From the NCBI GenBank assembly GCA_024277675.1, contig JAJRUS010000129.1:1-38246 (forward strand): a DNA stretch of 38,246 nucleotides. The letters are read 5' to 3'. Positions within the stretch are counted from its first letter, which is position 1. Every line of letters begins with the position of its first letter. Positions 28,824-38,246 of the stretch are shown one piece after another. Origin of the DNA: a bacterium (GTDB lineage: Bacteria; SZUA-182; SZUA-191; JAJRXT01). Below the pieces are notes generated by a model. The model ran no database searches. It saw nothing but the letters and a program-made list of their open reading frames with translations, and was not told the DNA's origin. Made by a program: the position numbers and the translations under genes.

Positions 28824-30779
28824 ATGATGGAAAAGCGAACAAAGTTTTCATTAAACTACTATATTATTATCTTTTTGACCTTCCTGGCTATCGACTCCAT
28901 CTTTTTCTCGGGACACGATGTCCGGGAAATCTCTTATAAGGAATTCCGGGATTGTCTTGAGCGCAATGAAATTGAAAGCGTGGTAATTACTCCGAATAAA
29001 ATCCATGGCTTGATGAATAAGCCCGGTGTATCGAAGAAAGTAGACACAAACAGTACTCCGGGCGGGAAAGATAAGTCATTTGAACCCAAAATGAAATACA
29101 CCCCCTGGCGGGTAAAGATTAAAGAATATGAAAAAAAACATGACGCAGAACTTAAGCGGCAGTTCATGGTTATACCCCTTGAGGATCACAAGTTGTTGGA
29201 GGACTTGCAGGCCCATGGCATAGATTATCGGGGTAAACTGGAATCTGACTGGTTGAAGAATTTTTTCCTGAATTGGATTATTCCCTTCGCCTTTATCTTT
29301 TTCATCTGGGGGATTATTTTTAAGCGAATGGGTGGTGGAGCGGGGGTAATGAATGTCGGTAAAAGTAAAGCAAAAATCTATGCAGAAGACCCAAAGAACC
29401 GCGTAACATTTAATGATGTGGCAGGTATTGACGAAGCCGTTGAGGAAGTCAGAGAGGTGGTTGATTTTTTGAAGAATTCAGCCAAATATACTCGATTGGG
29501 CGCCAAACTACCGAAAGGGGTTTTATTGGTAGGCCCACCTGGGACCGGGAAAACGTTGCTGGCCAAAGCCGTCGCCGGCGAAGCGGGGGTGCCGTTTTTT
29601 AGTTTGAGCGGTTCTGATTTTGTCGAAATGTTTGTGGGGGTGGGTGCGTCACGGGTGCGCGACCTTTTCTCAGAAGCAAAGGCCAAGGCGCCCTGTATTG
29701 TTTTTATTGATGAAATTGATGCCATCGGAAAAAGTCGCGGGCACGGTGTTTATACGGCCGGCTTTGACGAACGGGAAAATACGTTAAATCAAATGCTGTC
29801 CGAAATGGATGGGTTTGACCCGCAGGTTAGCGTTATTATCATGGGAGCCACCAACCGGGTTAGCGTTTTAGATCCGGCATTGCTCCGTCCGGGCCGTTTT
29901 GACCGTCAGATTTTAGTTGATCGTCCGGATATGAAAGGCCGGATGGATATATTTAGAATACATACCAGTCGGCTGGTGTTGGCAAGGGATGTAGACTTAC
30001 AGAAACTGGCAGCGGAAACACCCGGATTTGCAGGCGCAGAAATCGCCAATGTCTGTAATGAGGCGGCTCTGCTTGCTTCCCGAAATAATAAACCGGAAAT
30101 TGCAATGAAGCAATTTCAAGATGCCATTGAACGGGTGATTGCCGGTCTGGAAAAAAAGAATAAAATAATAAATCCACGAGAGCGCCGGGTCATCGCCTAC
30201 CATGAATCCGGCCATGCCATTGTGGGGCACTTTACCCCTGGAGCCGATCCTGTCCGGAAAGTGACCATTGTTCCTCACGGCATTGGCGCATTGGGTTATA
30301 CATTACAAACACCATTGGAAGACAGGTACTTAATGTCCCGTTCCGAATTAGTTGGTAAAATAAAAGGGCTGTTGGGGGGACGCGCTGCCGAAGAAGTGGT
30401 TTTTAGTGCAATATCGACCGGCGCCTCGAACGATCTGGAAAAAGCCACCAAGATCGCCAAGGACATGATCCAGGTTTATGGCATGAGTAGGCGTATGCCC
30501 AATATCTCTTTATCCGAGCAAGACGAGCGTGATTTTTTAGCTCAGGGGGCCGGCCTCTCCCATCACTCAGAGAAAGTGATGCAGATGATTGACGAAGAAA
30601 TTTCGGAAGTTATTCAAACCTGCTATAAAGAAGCCAAACAGCTTTTGCAAAAAGAGGGTGGTAAATTGGAAAAGCTGGCGCAAACTCTTCTTGAAAAAGA
30701 AGTGATTGAGGAAAGTGATATTCAGGCCATATTGGGTTTGCGTCCAGATGTAAGTGTGTTTAAAAAACTGGGTGAGTAA
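28824..30779 (+). CDS. ftsH: ATP-dependent zinc metalloprotease FtsH
   Basis: [39 protein letters not shown]-type [25 protein letters not shown] in [13 protein letters not shown]. Confidence 0.97.
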   Translation: MMEKRTKFSLNYYIIIFLTFLAIDSIFFSGHDVREISYKEFRDCLERNEIESVVITPNKIHGLMNKPGVSKKVDTNSTPGGKDKSFEPKMKYTPWRVKIKEYEKKHDAELKRQFMVIPLEDHKLLEDLQAHGIDYRGKLESDWLKNFFLNWIIPFAFIFFIWGIIFKRMGGGAGVMNVGKSKAKIYAEDPKNRVTFNDVAGIDEAVEEVREVVDFLKNSAKYTRLGAKLPKGVLLVGPPGTGKTLLAKAVAGEAGVPFFSLSGSDFVEMFVGVGASRVRDLFSEAKAKAPCIVFIDEIDAIGKSRGHGVYTAGFDERENTLNQMLSEMDGFDPQVSVIIMGATNRVSVLDPALLRPGRFDRQILVDRPDMKGRMDIFRIHTSRLVLARDVDLQKLAAETPGFAGAEIANVCNEAALLASRNNKPEIAMKQFQDAIERVIAGLEKKNKIINPRERRVIAYHESGHAIVGHFTPGADPVRKVTIVPHGIGALGYTLQTPLEDRYLMSRSELVGKIKGLLGGRAAEEVVFSAISTGASNDLEKATKIAKDMIQVYGMSRRMPNISLSEQDERDFLAQGAGLSHHSEKVMQMIDEEISEVIQTCYKEAKQLLQKEGGKLEKLAQTLLEKEVIEESDIQAILGLRPDVSVFKKLGE

Positions 30780-30855
30780 TGGAAGAAAATGCTTAACTTG
30801 ACTACTTGCTCAGACTCCTAGGCCAGAATTAACGGACGAATCCCTTTAAGGATAT

Positions 30856-33411
30856 ATGAGGAGAAATATCAGTCATATTGTTGGGCCCATGATAGGGCTG
30901 GTTCTCTTTATTGCCGCCCTCTGGGTTCTCCACCATGAACTGAAAGCATATCATTATCGTGATGTTATCCGCAGCTTTAAAGACCTACCCGCATTATCAA
31001 TTTTTCTTGCCTTAATAATAACCATACTAAGTTATATCGCCATGACGGGATATGATATGCTGGCCTTTTATTACATACGGCATCCACTCGTATGTAGCAG
31101 AATTGCCTTCGTTTCGTTTATCAGTTATGCGCTTAGCAATAACATCGGGATTTCTATACTCAGTGCCAGCGCTGTTCGGTATCGCCTATACTCAAGCTGG
31201 GGATTATCAGCCACCAAGATCAGCAAAGTTATCGCCTTCTGTATCTTGACGCTCTGGTTGGGATACTTCACTGTGGGGGGCATGGTTCTGCTGTTTGAAC
31301 CGATAGCGATTCCCGGAACGTTCCACTTGCCATTTGCTTCTGTTCATCTGCTGGGGTTGTTTTTCATTGTTTTTGTGGGTGGATATCTTGTGTTGAGCGC
31401 CAGGCGAAAGAATCCGCTCAGAATAAAATGGCTGGAGTTCCAACTGCCTGCTTTACCCCTCTCACTTGCTCAGATACTGATTGCTTCCATAGATTGGATA
31501 CTGGCCGGGAGCGTCCTTTACGTCCTGCTTCCGCCTTCCGCCACCCTGTCTTTTCCAGTTTATCTCGGCATTTATTTGATGGCACAGCTCGCAGGATTTA
31601 TGAGTCAGGTACCGGGGGGCCTGGGGGTGTTTGAGACGGTCGTTATCGTTTCCCTTTCGCCCACATTTCCGGCTTCGTCGGTATTGGGGTCACTGCTGGC
31701 ATACCGTACAATTTATTATCTTTTCCCGCTGAGTATTGCGGTGATGATGCTGGCAATACATGAGCTTAGCCGGGTTAAAGATAAAGTCCGGCGGGTTACC
31801 GCTCTATTTAATCAATGGACTTCTCTGTTGGTGCCTCATATTCTTTCGCTTATAACCTTTCTCAGCGGGGCGATTCTCCTTTTTTCCGGTTCGATTCCGG
31901 CTGTAAAACCACGTATAGACTGGCTGAATAATTTTCTTCCACTGCCGGTAATAGAAATATCCCACTTTCTGGGAAGCCTTTCGGGCGTGGGGCTGATATT
32001 ACTTGCCCGGGGTCTGCAGAAAAGGCTCGATGCAGCATATATGCTTGCACTTGTCCTGCTTGGCTCAGGGGTAGCTTTTTCTTTATTAAAGGGGTTTGAT
32101 TATAATGAGGCAATAATCCTGGCGGTCATGTTCTTTATGCTGCTGCCCTGCCGTCGGTATTTTTACAGAAAGGCATCACTCCTGAGCCAGCACTTTACTT
32201 TTGGATGGATATCCGCCATCATATTTATATTGATAGCTTCTGTCTGGATTGGGACATTTTCTTATAAACATGTCGAATATTCAAATCAACTCTGGTGGCG
32301 CTTTGAACTGGCGGGAGATGCTCCCCGTTTTCTCCGGGCCACCGTTGGTATTGTTATATCCGTTTTATTCTTTTTTATTGCAAAATTGCTCAGACCCACC
32401 CAACCTGAATATTCCCTGCCTACCCCGTTAGAACTTGACAGGGCTCAAGCTATAGTAGCCGCTTCCCGTTCGACGGTAGCTAATTTAGCGCTGCTCGGTG
32501 ACAAGTCACTCCTTTTCAGTGAAAACGGAAAGGCTTTTCTCATGTATGCTATTGAGGGCCGAAGCTGGATATCAATGGGGGAGCCTGTAGGGCCGCCGGA
32601 AGAGAGGAAAGAACTCATCTGGAGATTTCGTGAACTATGCGACTATCATGACGGATGGACTGTCTTCTACGAAGTAGACAAAGAAAATCTCCATCTCTAT
32701 ATTGATGTTGGTTTAACCTTTTTTAAGCTTGGAGAAGAGGGGCGTGTCCGATTGGAAACATTCTCCCTCGAAGGAAGTTCCCGCAGGGATTTTCGTTATG
32801 TTCTTCGTAAACTTGAGCGGGAAGGCTGTTCATTCGAGATTATACCCAGGGAAAGGATTCCCCTTGTACTTCCTGAACTGAAAAACATATCCGATGCGTG
32901 GTTGTCAGAAAAACATACCAGTGAGAAGGGATTCTCCATCGGTTTCTTCAAGCCGGAATATCTCGAGTACTTCCCGGCAGCTATAATCAGGCGGGGAGGA
33001 GAGATACAGGCCTTTGCCAATATCTGGCCCGGCGCTGAAAAGGAAGCGCTCTCGATTGACCTGATGCGCCACCGCCCTGAAGCTCCTCAGGGAACCATGG
33101 ATTATCTGTTTCTGAATCTTATGCTCTGGGGTAAGAGGGAAGGCTATCGCTGGTTCAGCCTGGGAATGGCGCCTTTTTCCGGCCTCGAATATCATCCATT
33201 TTCACCATTAGGGAACAAGCTGGGCGCATTCCTCTACCGTCACGGTGAACACTTTTATAATTTTCAGGGTCTCAGGCAGTACAAGGAAAAATTTAATCCC
33301 GAATGGCAACCCAGATATCTTGTTTTTCCCGGAGGACTCGCATTGCCGCGAATCCTGACAAATCTCGCCTCTCTCGTATCAGGTGGGTTGAAAGGAGTGA
33401 TAGCCAAATGA
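30856..33411 (+). CDS. mprF: Bifunctional lysylphosphatidylglycerol flippase/synthetase MprF-like
   Basis: About 850 aa; N-terminal polytopic flippase, C-terminal DUF2156 domain (YAIEGRSWISMGEPVGPPEER; FFKLGEEGRVRLETFSLEGSSRRDFRYVLRKLEREG; NKLGAFLYRHGEHFYNFQGLRQYKEKFNPEWQPRYL). Confidence 0.92.
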   Translation: MRRNISHIVGPMIGLVLFIAALWVLHHELKAYHYRDVIRSFKDLPALSIFLALIITILSYIAMTGYDMLAFYYIRHPLVCSRIAFVSFISYALSNNIGISILSASAVRYRLYSSWGLSATKISKVIAFCILTLWLGYFTVGGMVLLFEPIAIPGTFHLPFASVHLLGLFFIVFVGGYLVLSARRKNPLRIKWLEFQLPALPLSLAQILIASIDWILAGSVLYVLLPPSATLSFPVYLGIYLMAQLAGFMSQVPGGLGVFETVVIVSLSPTFPASSVLGSLLAYRTIYYLFPLSIAVMMLAIHELSRVKDKVRRVTALFNQWTSLLVPHILSLITFLSGAILLFSGSIPAVKPRIDWLNNFLPLPVIEISHFLGSLSGVGLILLARGLQKRLDAAYMLALVLLGSGVAFSLLKGFDYNEAIILAVMFFMLLPCRRYFYRKASLLSQHFTFGWISAIIFILIASVWIGTFSYKHVEYSNQLWWRFELAGDAPRFLRATVGIVISVLFFFIAKLLRPTQPEYSLPTPLELDRAQAIVAASRSTVANLALLGDKSLLFSENGKAFLMYAIEGRSWISMGEPVGPPEERKELIWRFRELCDYHDGWTVFYEVDKENLHLYIDVGLTFFKLGEEGRVRLETFSLEGSSRRDFRYVLRKLEREGCSFEIIPRERIPLVLPELKNISDAWLSEKHTSEKGFSIGFFKPEYLEYFPAAIIRRGGEIQAFANIWPGAEKEALSIDLMRHRPEAPQGTMDYLFLNLMLWGKREGYRWFSLGMAPFSGLEYHPFSPLGNKLGAFLYRHGEHFYNFQGLRQYKEKFNPEWQPRYLVFPGGLALPRILTNLASLVSGGLKGVIAK

Positions 33412-33435
33412 ATTATTGTAGTTGAATGTAGGCCA

Positions 33436-34947
33436 TCAGAAATCAGCATCTTTAGCGCAACGGAAGCCGATATTGCTTAAGCGCATTTGAGGGTTTTCGC
33501 CCCGCCGGTTAGTTGTTCTCAAGTTTGCCGACCCATCAAACCAGGAACCCCCTCTCAATACGCGCAGCTTGCCCTCTTCAGGGCCCACTGGGTCTTGAGC
33601 GGGGCTTTGTGCATAATAATTCTTGTCATAGTAATCGTTGCACCACTCCCATACATTTCCAGCCATATCAAGTACCCCGTAAGGGCTTTTGCCCAAGGGA
33701 TAGTTGCCTCCCGCCACAGGTTTTTGCAGTCCTGTTTCAATATTATTGGAGTAGTCAGACCGCCACTCGTTTCCCCAGGGGTAGATTAAACCCTCGGTTC
33801 CCCTGGCAGCCTTTTCCCATTCAGCTTCGGAAGGCAGACGCTTACCGGCCCATTTGCAATAATCATAAGCATCGGACCAGGTTGTGCCTACTATCGGTTG
33901 CCGATCATCATCTAATGTCGGGTCATGGGTATAGGATGGGCGCCGCCTGTATTTTGTCAGTGAGAGGAAGCGACGGTACCGGGTGTTGGTTGCTTCATAT
34001 TTGTTGATGTAAAAAGACTTAAGCTGTACCTTATGAGCGGGGCTTTCGTCAGCTTCTGCGTCATTAGTTCCCATAATGAATTCTCCGCCTTTGATAAATA
34101 TCATATCTTCAATGTCATATTGGTAATCCAACACAAAATTAATGCTGAATTCCTTTTTAGGGACTATTTGTACTCGTTTTTGTTGTGAAGCATAACCGGG
34201 TTTGGTCAATTTTACAATATAATCCCCGGGAAAGAGGCGTAAATTTAAAGGAGTGCGGCCGGTCAACTCCCCATCCAGCCACACGTCAGCATTACCGGGA
34301 TTAGATTCAACTTTAAGTTTACTATTGGTAGCCTGCCGGTCATGGCATTCAGGGCTGCATTTTTCTTTTGGCAGTTGGGAGTTCTGGCCTTGGTGGTTCG
34401 GGTAAGTTTGGGCATTTTCTGCTGCGGGTGGTTGTGGGATAAGCTTGACCATAATGTTCGTAGTTTTGTTGGGTGCAACTTCTATTTGTTTGAACCAGGG
34501 CTTGTAACCCTCAAGTTCGATATGTATTTTCTGCTCAGTTGCCAACAGGTGAGATAGCTCCAACGGAGACACACCTGCCGGTTCATCAACTAACCGGATT
34601 TCCGCCCCGGCAGGCGATGTTTCTATATATAGATTGCCGAATTGACGATTCAGGGTATAGCGCAGGTCATTTACTTTATCGGGGGCTACGGTTACGACTA
34701 CATCCAGAGTAGCATAGCCTGATAGTGACAATTTGAGGTTGTGAGTACCTGTAGTAAGGCTGGTAAGCAAGGCCGGCGTGGTATCTATAGGCTCAGTATC
34801 ACCATCCAGATATATTTGAACCCCGGCAGGTTGAGTGTTGATGTAAAGCGCTCCGCTGGATTTTGCCCAACCCACTCCCGGCAGAGTAAATGTTAAGCAA
34901 AGGCCAAGGAGGAGGGTTGAGCGGGGCCGTGCATATTTACAAAACAT
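33436..34947 (-). CDS. Exported PEGA-repeat protein with C-terminal SUMF1/formylglycine-generating-enzyme-like domain
   Basis: Three PEGA repeats (GALYINTQPAGVQIYLDG; GNLYIETSPAGAEIRLVD; SKLKVESNPGNADVWLDG) followed by FIKGGEFIMGTNDAEADESPAHKV ... GKRLPSEAEWEKAARG ... GNVWEWCNDYY ... RGGSWFD ... GFRCAKD. Confidence 0.92.
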   Translation of the reverse strand: MFCKYARPRSTLLLGLCLTFTLPGVGWAKSSGALYINTQPAGVQIYLDGDTEPIDTTPALLTSLTTGTHNLKLSLSGYATLDVVVTVAPDKVNDLRYTLNRQFGNLYIETSPAGAEIRLVDEPAGVSPLELSHLLATEQKIHIELEGYKPWFKQIEVAPNKTTNIMVKLIPQPPAAENAQTYPNHQGQNSQLPKEKCSPECHDRQATNSKLKVESNPGNADVWLDGELTGRTPLNLRLFPGDYIVKLTKPGYASQQKRVQIVPKKEFSINFVLDYQYDIEDMIFIKGGEFIMGTNDAEADESPAHKVQLKSFYINKYEATNTRYRRFLSLTKYRRRPSYTHDPTLDDDRQPIVGTTWSDAYDYCKWAGKRLPSEAEWEKAARGTEGLIYPWGNEWRSDYSNNIETGLQKPVAGGNYPLGKSPYGVLDMAGNVWEWCNDYYDKNYYAQSPAQDPVGPEEGKLRVLRGGSWFDGSANLRTTNRRGENPQMRLSNIGFRCAKDADF

Positions 34948-35015
34948 AATGTCCCACAGCTCAATAGCATTTCATTCATATTAAGTAAAATCAGCTTGAG
35001 ATAAAAGGGTGCTGT

Positions 35016-35801
35016 TTAGTCATTGTATGGAGAGTCCATTAACCATACCTGGCCATTAAAACTCAACAGGATGCTGCTGCCATCCGGCGACCAACTGGGC
35101 TGGTATCCATATGCAGTAAGCCGTTGGGTTTGACTGTTATCAACCGTGGTTACCCAAACGCCGCTGGCGCAATAAAGAATATATTTGCCATTTGCCGACC
35201 AGGCCGGGCTTTCAGCATTGGCGGCTATGAGTCTGGGCTTTTGATTGGGTGAACTCTCCCAGATATCAAATTCCAAGCGCTCGGGATTAAATATCTCAAC
35301 CAAAATCCGATCATCCACCGGGGAGCAAGCCGGATCCATTCCTGCCGGCATCAACTGTTCGGGGTCACCCCCATCGATGCTGATTTTCCATATACCATTA
35401 TTTGCATATATAATATGTTGTCCATCGGCCGACCAGCAAGGGTCATGACCTTCAGTGGTCAATTGATTTTTATTCCGGCCGGCCAGCTCTAAAATCCAAA
35501 TACCTGAGTCTGCATAGGCCAGCTTTTTCCCATCCGCCGACCAACTGGGAGCATGCCCGCTTTGAGTAAGCTGAATCTGTTTTTCAGCCTGGGGATCAGT
35601 AATCCAAATGCCGGAGTCTACATAAGCAATCCAGCTTCCATCCCCGGACCAACTGGCTTCACCCCCCTCTACTAACGATACCAGCTTAATCGGATCACCG
35701 GCAGCAGTGTATTTTACTACCCGCCACGGAGTTGGCCTGGCACAGGTTACCGAAAGTAAACCGATTAAAATAATATAAATAATGCGAAGGGTTTTCTTCA
35801 T
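35016..35801 (-). CDS. TolB-like/PD40 beta-propeller lipoprotein
   Basis: Lipobox LLSVTCA; repeats SWSGDGSWIAYVDSGIWI, SWSADGKKLAYADSGIWI, CWSADGQHIIYANNGIWK, AWSANGKYILYCASGVWV, SWSPDGSSILLSFNGQVW. Confidence 0.85.
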   Translation of the reverse strand: MKKTLRIIYIILIGLLSVTCARPTPWRVVKYTAAGDPIKLVSLVEGGEASWSGDGSWIAYVDSGIWITDPQAEKQIQLTQSGHAPSWSADGKKLAYADSGIWILELAGRNKNQLTTEGHDPCWSADGQHIIYANNGIWKISIDGGDPEQLMPAGMDPACSPVDDRILVEIFNPERLEFDIWESSPNQKPRLIAANAESPAWSANGKYILYCASGVWVTTVDNSQTQRLTAYGYQPSWSPDGSSILLSFNGQVWLMDSPYND

Positions 35802-35906
35802 AATTTCATTATTATAGTTTCAGCTATTAAAATTGTAAAGGGTTTTTAGCGCCTTACCCGGCAATTTTAGATTGAAATGCAGTCAGCGAGGGGTTAATAT
35901 AATAAG

Positions 35907-36899
35907 ATGATAAATAATATGATCGATAATTTTGGGCGCCGGATAAATTATTTGCGTTTATCGGTTACCGACCGTTGCAATCTACGTTGCCGTTATTGCA
36001 TGCCGCCGGGGGGGGTCAGCCTGATAGCCCATGAAGAAATTCTAAGCTATGAGGAAATGAGCCGGCTGGTCAGCGTGGCGGGACAATGTGGTATAAACAA
36101 GCTGCGCATTACTGGTGGAGAACCGTTGGTGCGCAGAGGAATAATCGATCTGGTACAGATGCTGGTAAAAATAAAACGGCTGGATGATCTGGGATTGACT
36201 ACTAATGGCGTAAGGTTAGCTGAACTGGCAAAGGATTTATATAAGGCCGGACTGCGCCGCACAAATATCAGCCTGGACACATTATCGGCAGACAAGTACC
36301 GCTGGATTACCCGTAATGCCGGATTATCCAGGGTATGGTCGGGGATAGATGAGGCGTTACGGCTGGGTTTTTATTCAGTGAAGCTTAATGTGGTAGTAAT
36401 CGGCGGCTTCAATGACGATGAGCTGCTTTCATTTGCCCGGCTGACTTTTAAATATCCACTGGAAATTCGCTTCATAGAGTTTATGCCTTTTCACAAAAAC
36501 CACCTTTGGAACTATAAACGTCATGTTTCCGCTCAAGATATGCGGGGCCGGATTAATGTTTATGAGAAACTGATCCCCCAACACAGGACAAATAAAACCA
36601 AAATTGCGGTAGATTATAAGTTGCTGGGAGGCTTGGGAATGGTAAGTTTTATTAGCCCATTTTCTTCAGGCTTTTGCTCATCCTGCAACCGGTTGAGGCT
36701 TACTGCGGATGGTTATTTGCGCAATTGCCTGTTTTCGAATCAGGAATTGGATATCAAAACCCCGCTGCGCTGCGGGGAAAATGACGCTGAACTCGCCACA
36801 TTTTTTCATAAAGCGGTAAACCGGAAGCCCCCAGGCCATGGATTGACTTTGCGATCAATCCAGCCCGCTGGCCGGGCCATGTATGCTATCGGGGGTTAG
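35907..36899 (+). CDS. moaA: GTP 3',8-cyclase MoaA (radical SAM)
   Basis: DRCNLRCRYCMPPGG; RITGGEPLVRRG; second cluster FCSSCNRLRLTADGYLRNCLFS; C-terminus AIGG. Confidence 0.96.
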   Translation: MINNMIDNFGRRINYLRLSVTDRCNLRCRYCMPPGGVSLIAHEEILSYEEMSRLVSVAGQCGINKLRITGGEPLVRRGIIDLVQMLVKIKRLDDLGLTTNGVRLAELAKDLYKAGLRRTNISLDTLSADKYRWITRNAGLSRVWSGIDEALRLGFYSVKLNVVVIGGFNDDELLSFARLTFKYPLEIRFIEFMPFHKNHLWNYKRHVSAQDMRGRINVYEKLIPQHRTNKTKIAVDYKLLGGLGMVSFISPFSSGFCSSCNRLRLTADGYLRNCLFSNQELDIKTPLRCGENDAELATFFHKAVNRKPPGHGLTLRSIQPAGRAMYAIGG

Positions 36900-37957
36900 G
36901 CCAGCAACTGCAACAGTTTTATGGTCGTACCCTCTAAGGCCAGGCAGATAAAAACATACATTTCGACTAAAGACAGCCTGACTCCCAGGCCGATTGGCCG
37001 CTGCCAGTGCTTAAGAATAAAAAGCTCCTGTATAAGATACGCCATTCCCAGGCCCAGACCTAAAATCAAATAATAAAATAACAGGGTCTTCTTTATAGTA
37101 ATGGCCAGTATAATACCCAGTAGCAAAGTATTCACTATTAAGATTATGCCGACTATGGTGACCGCCTGAATGATGGAGAGCAGTATCGGCATTACATCGG
37201 TTACTGATGAGTTATTCTTTTGTCTGGCATGGATTGTGGGTGGCCCAAACAGTTTTCGCAAAATAAAAAAGAAGATCAACACCATCAAGATCAACAGTCC
37301 CAGGGAGACATCATAGGATATGCCGACTAGTTTTTCGTAGGTAAAGGCGAGCAGTTTTGATAGGTTTATACTCACACAGAGTAAAGGTTTATGCCATAAG
37401 TCCTTGAATGCCTGGCCCAGGGCAAACAGAAAATATCCCGACAGGAGGGTAATCAACAGGCCATAAAATTTGCCGCTGGTTTTAGTGCGAGGGTTAAACA
37501 GATAACGTCGGATAATTGAATATATAGAGAGGCTGCTCACCAGGAGCAGGCTGATGGCCAATAAACTAAAAATAACCTGAGAGAAGAGGGGAAATATCTT
37601 CTCAAAGGAAAAAGTAATGGTTTTCAGCAAGCTGAAACTGGTTATTAAGCTGTAATTCTTAGCCAGAAACCATAGCCCCAGGAAGATGCTCACTATAGTA
37701 ACCGACAGGAAATAACCCACCAAATTTCCAGCCAGTAAGTAATAGAAAAACGATCTGGTTGCTTGCTGATAACTACTGTTTTTGCCCACTGTCTCACCTG
37801 CGGCGGGTTGGTTTGGATGAATAACTGTTTTTGACCCGTTTGCCGGCTGGACAGCTAAGATGTTAGTAAGTTTAGCTAACTGTAAACTTTTCATAGAATG
37901 GGTTCCTGAAAAAATGGCCGGCAAGTCCCCGTGCATGCCCTTTGGTATAATGAGCAA
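36896..37957 (-). CDS. Polytopic membrane protein of unknown function
   Basis: 353 aa with roughly eight hydrophobic segments, no recognised catalytic motif; stop overlaps the moaA stop by 3 bp. Start may be an internal ATG (MKSLQLAKL). Confidence 0.6.
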   Translation of the reverse strand: MLIIPKGMHGDLPAIFSGTHSMKSLQLAKLTNILAVQPANGSKTVIHPNQPAAGETVGKNSSYQQATRSFFYYLLAGNLVGYFLSVTIVSIFLGLWFLAKNYSLITSFSLLKTITFSFEKIFPLFSQVIFSLLAISLLLVSSLSIYSIIRRYLFNPRTKTSGKFYGLLITLLSGYFLFALGQAFKDLWHKPLLCVSINLSKLLAFTYEKLVGISYDVSLGLLILMVLIFFFILRKLFGPPTIHARQKNNSSVTDVMPILLSIIQAVTIVGIILIVNTLLLGIILAITIKKTLLFYYLILGLGLGMAYLIQELFILKHWQRPIGLGVRLSLVEMYVFICLALEGTTIKLLQLLA

Positions 37958-38130
37958 TTTATGTGCCTTATTGAGTGAAAATCAAGCTATATGGTATGGA
38001 AGTATAGACAATTTAATAAGATAGCGAAGGCACAACAAAAAACGTGGCTTTATAATAGAATAGCGAGCATGTCGGCATATACACCCGATAGGGAATAATT
38101 ACCAGATATGTAACCCCCACTGATATTTAC

Positions 38131-38246
38131 GGGCTGTTGCCCAAATCGTTTTATTTAGCCGATAGATATGATACAATATGGGGGTGAGAAATCAAGCTAT
38201 GTCAGCATAAATAAAGGAGATAAGGCCTATGCTGGGTCAGGAGTCA
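38131..38246 (+). mobile_element. 5' end of an insertion sequence (copy B), truncated by the window edge
   Basis: GGGCTGTTGCCCAAATCGTTTTATTTAG...; inverted copy of 25-140 with one mismatch; ATG at 38229 begins MLGQES. Confidence 0.85.
38229..38246 (+). CDS. N-terminus of transposase, partial (MLGQES...)
   Basis: Same start and codons as the minus-strand ORF at 1-42. Confidence 0.5.

Noticed and set aside
33513-34007. 164-aa plus-strand ORF antisense to the PEGA/SUMF1 gene
   Set aside because: Opposite-strand shadow of strongly supported SUMF1 coding sequence.

Overview
The window (38,246 bp) looks like a contig from a diderm bacterium. It is bounded at both ends by the 5' ends of two near-identical insertion-sequence copies in inverted orientation (1-140 and 38131-38246). 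Each carries the start of the same transposase-like ORF (MLGQESPPQENLFY...) reading off the contig.

The interior contains, in order:
- An AT-rich accessory left arm: a standalone SIR2-like protein; coaE and ddl; a truncated membrane-protein gene and a DarG-like macrodomain gene that meet at a 169-bp hairpin/MITE-like element.
- An orphan oligopeptide-type ABC binding protein, small lipoproteins, bamD, trpA and trpB.
- A plus-strand cluster: porin, two tandem mini-PstS-like proteins, sensor kinase, response regulator-GGDEF, response regulator.
- A FemAB-like protein.
- A complete minus-strand Pho module: phoB, phoR, OprP-like porin, pstS, pstC, pstA, pstB, phoU. Its promoters carry an 11-bp-periodic TGTTAG direct repeat that I read as the Pho box of this organism.
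- A plus-strand envelope-stress set: DegP/HtrA, DUF1269-like protein, FtsH, MprF.
- A PEGA/SUMF1 protein and a TolB-like propeller lipoprotein.
- moaA and a polytopic membrane protein of unknown function.

The most unusual signal is a cluster of in-frame stops (7.0-14.9 kb) inside otherwise well-conserved genes: trpB (TAA), bamD (TAG), the sensor kinase (TAA twice), and possibly a small lipoprotein ORF (TGA). Four of the five sit where Glu would be expected, so each is one GAR-to-TAR change away from an intact gene. No CRISPR array, tRNA or rRNA was recognised. Family names come from motif recognition only; no database search was run.
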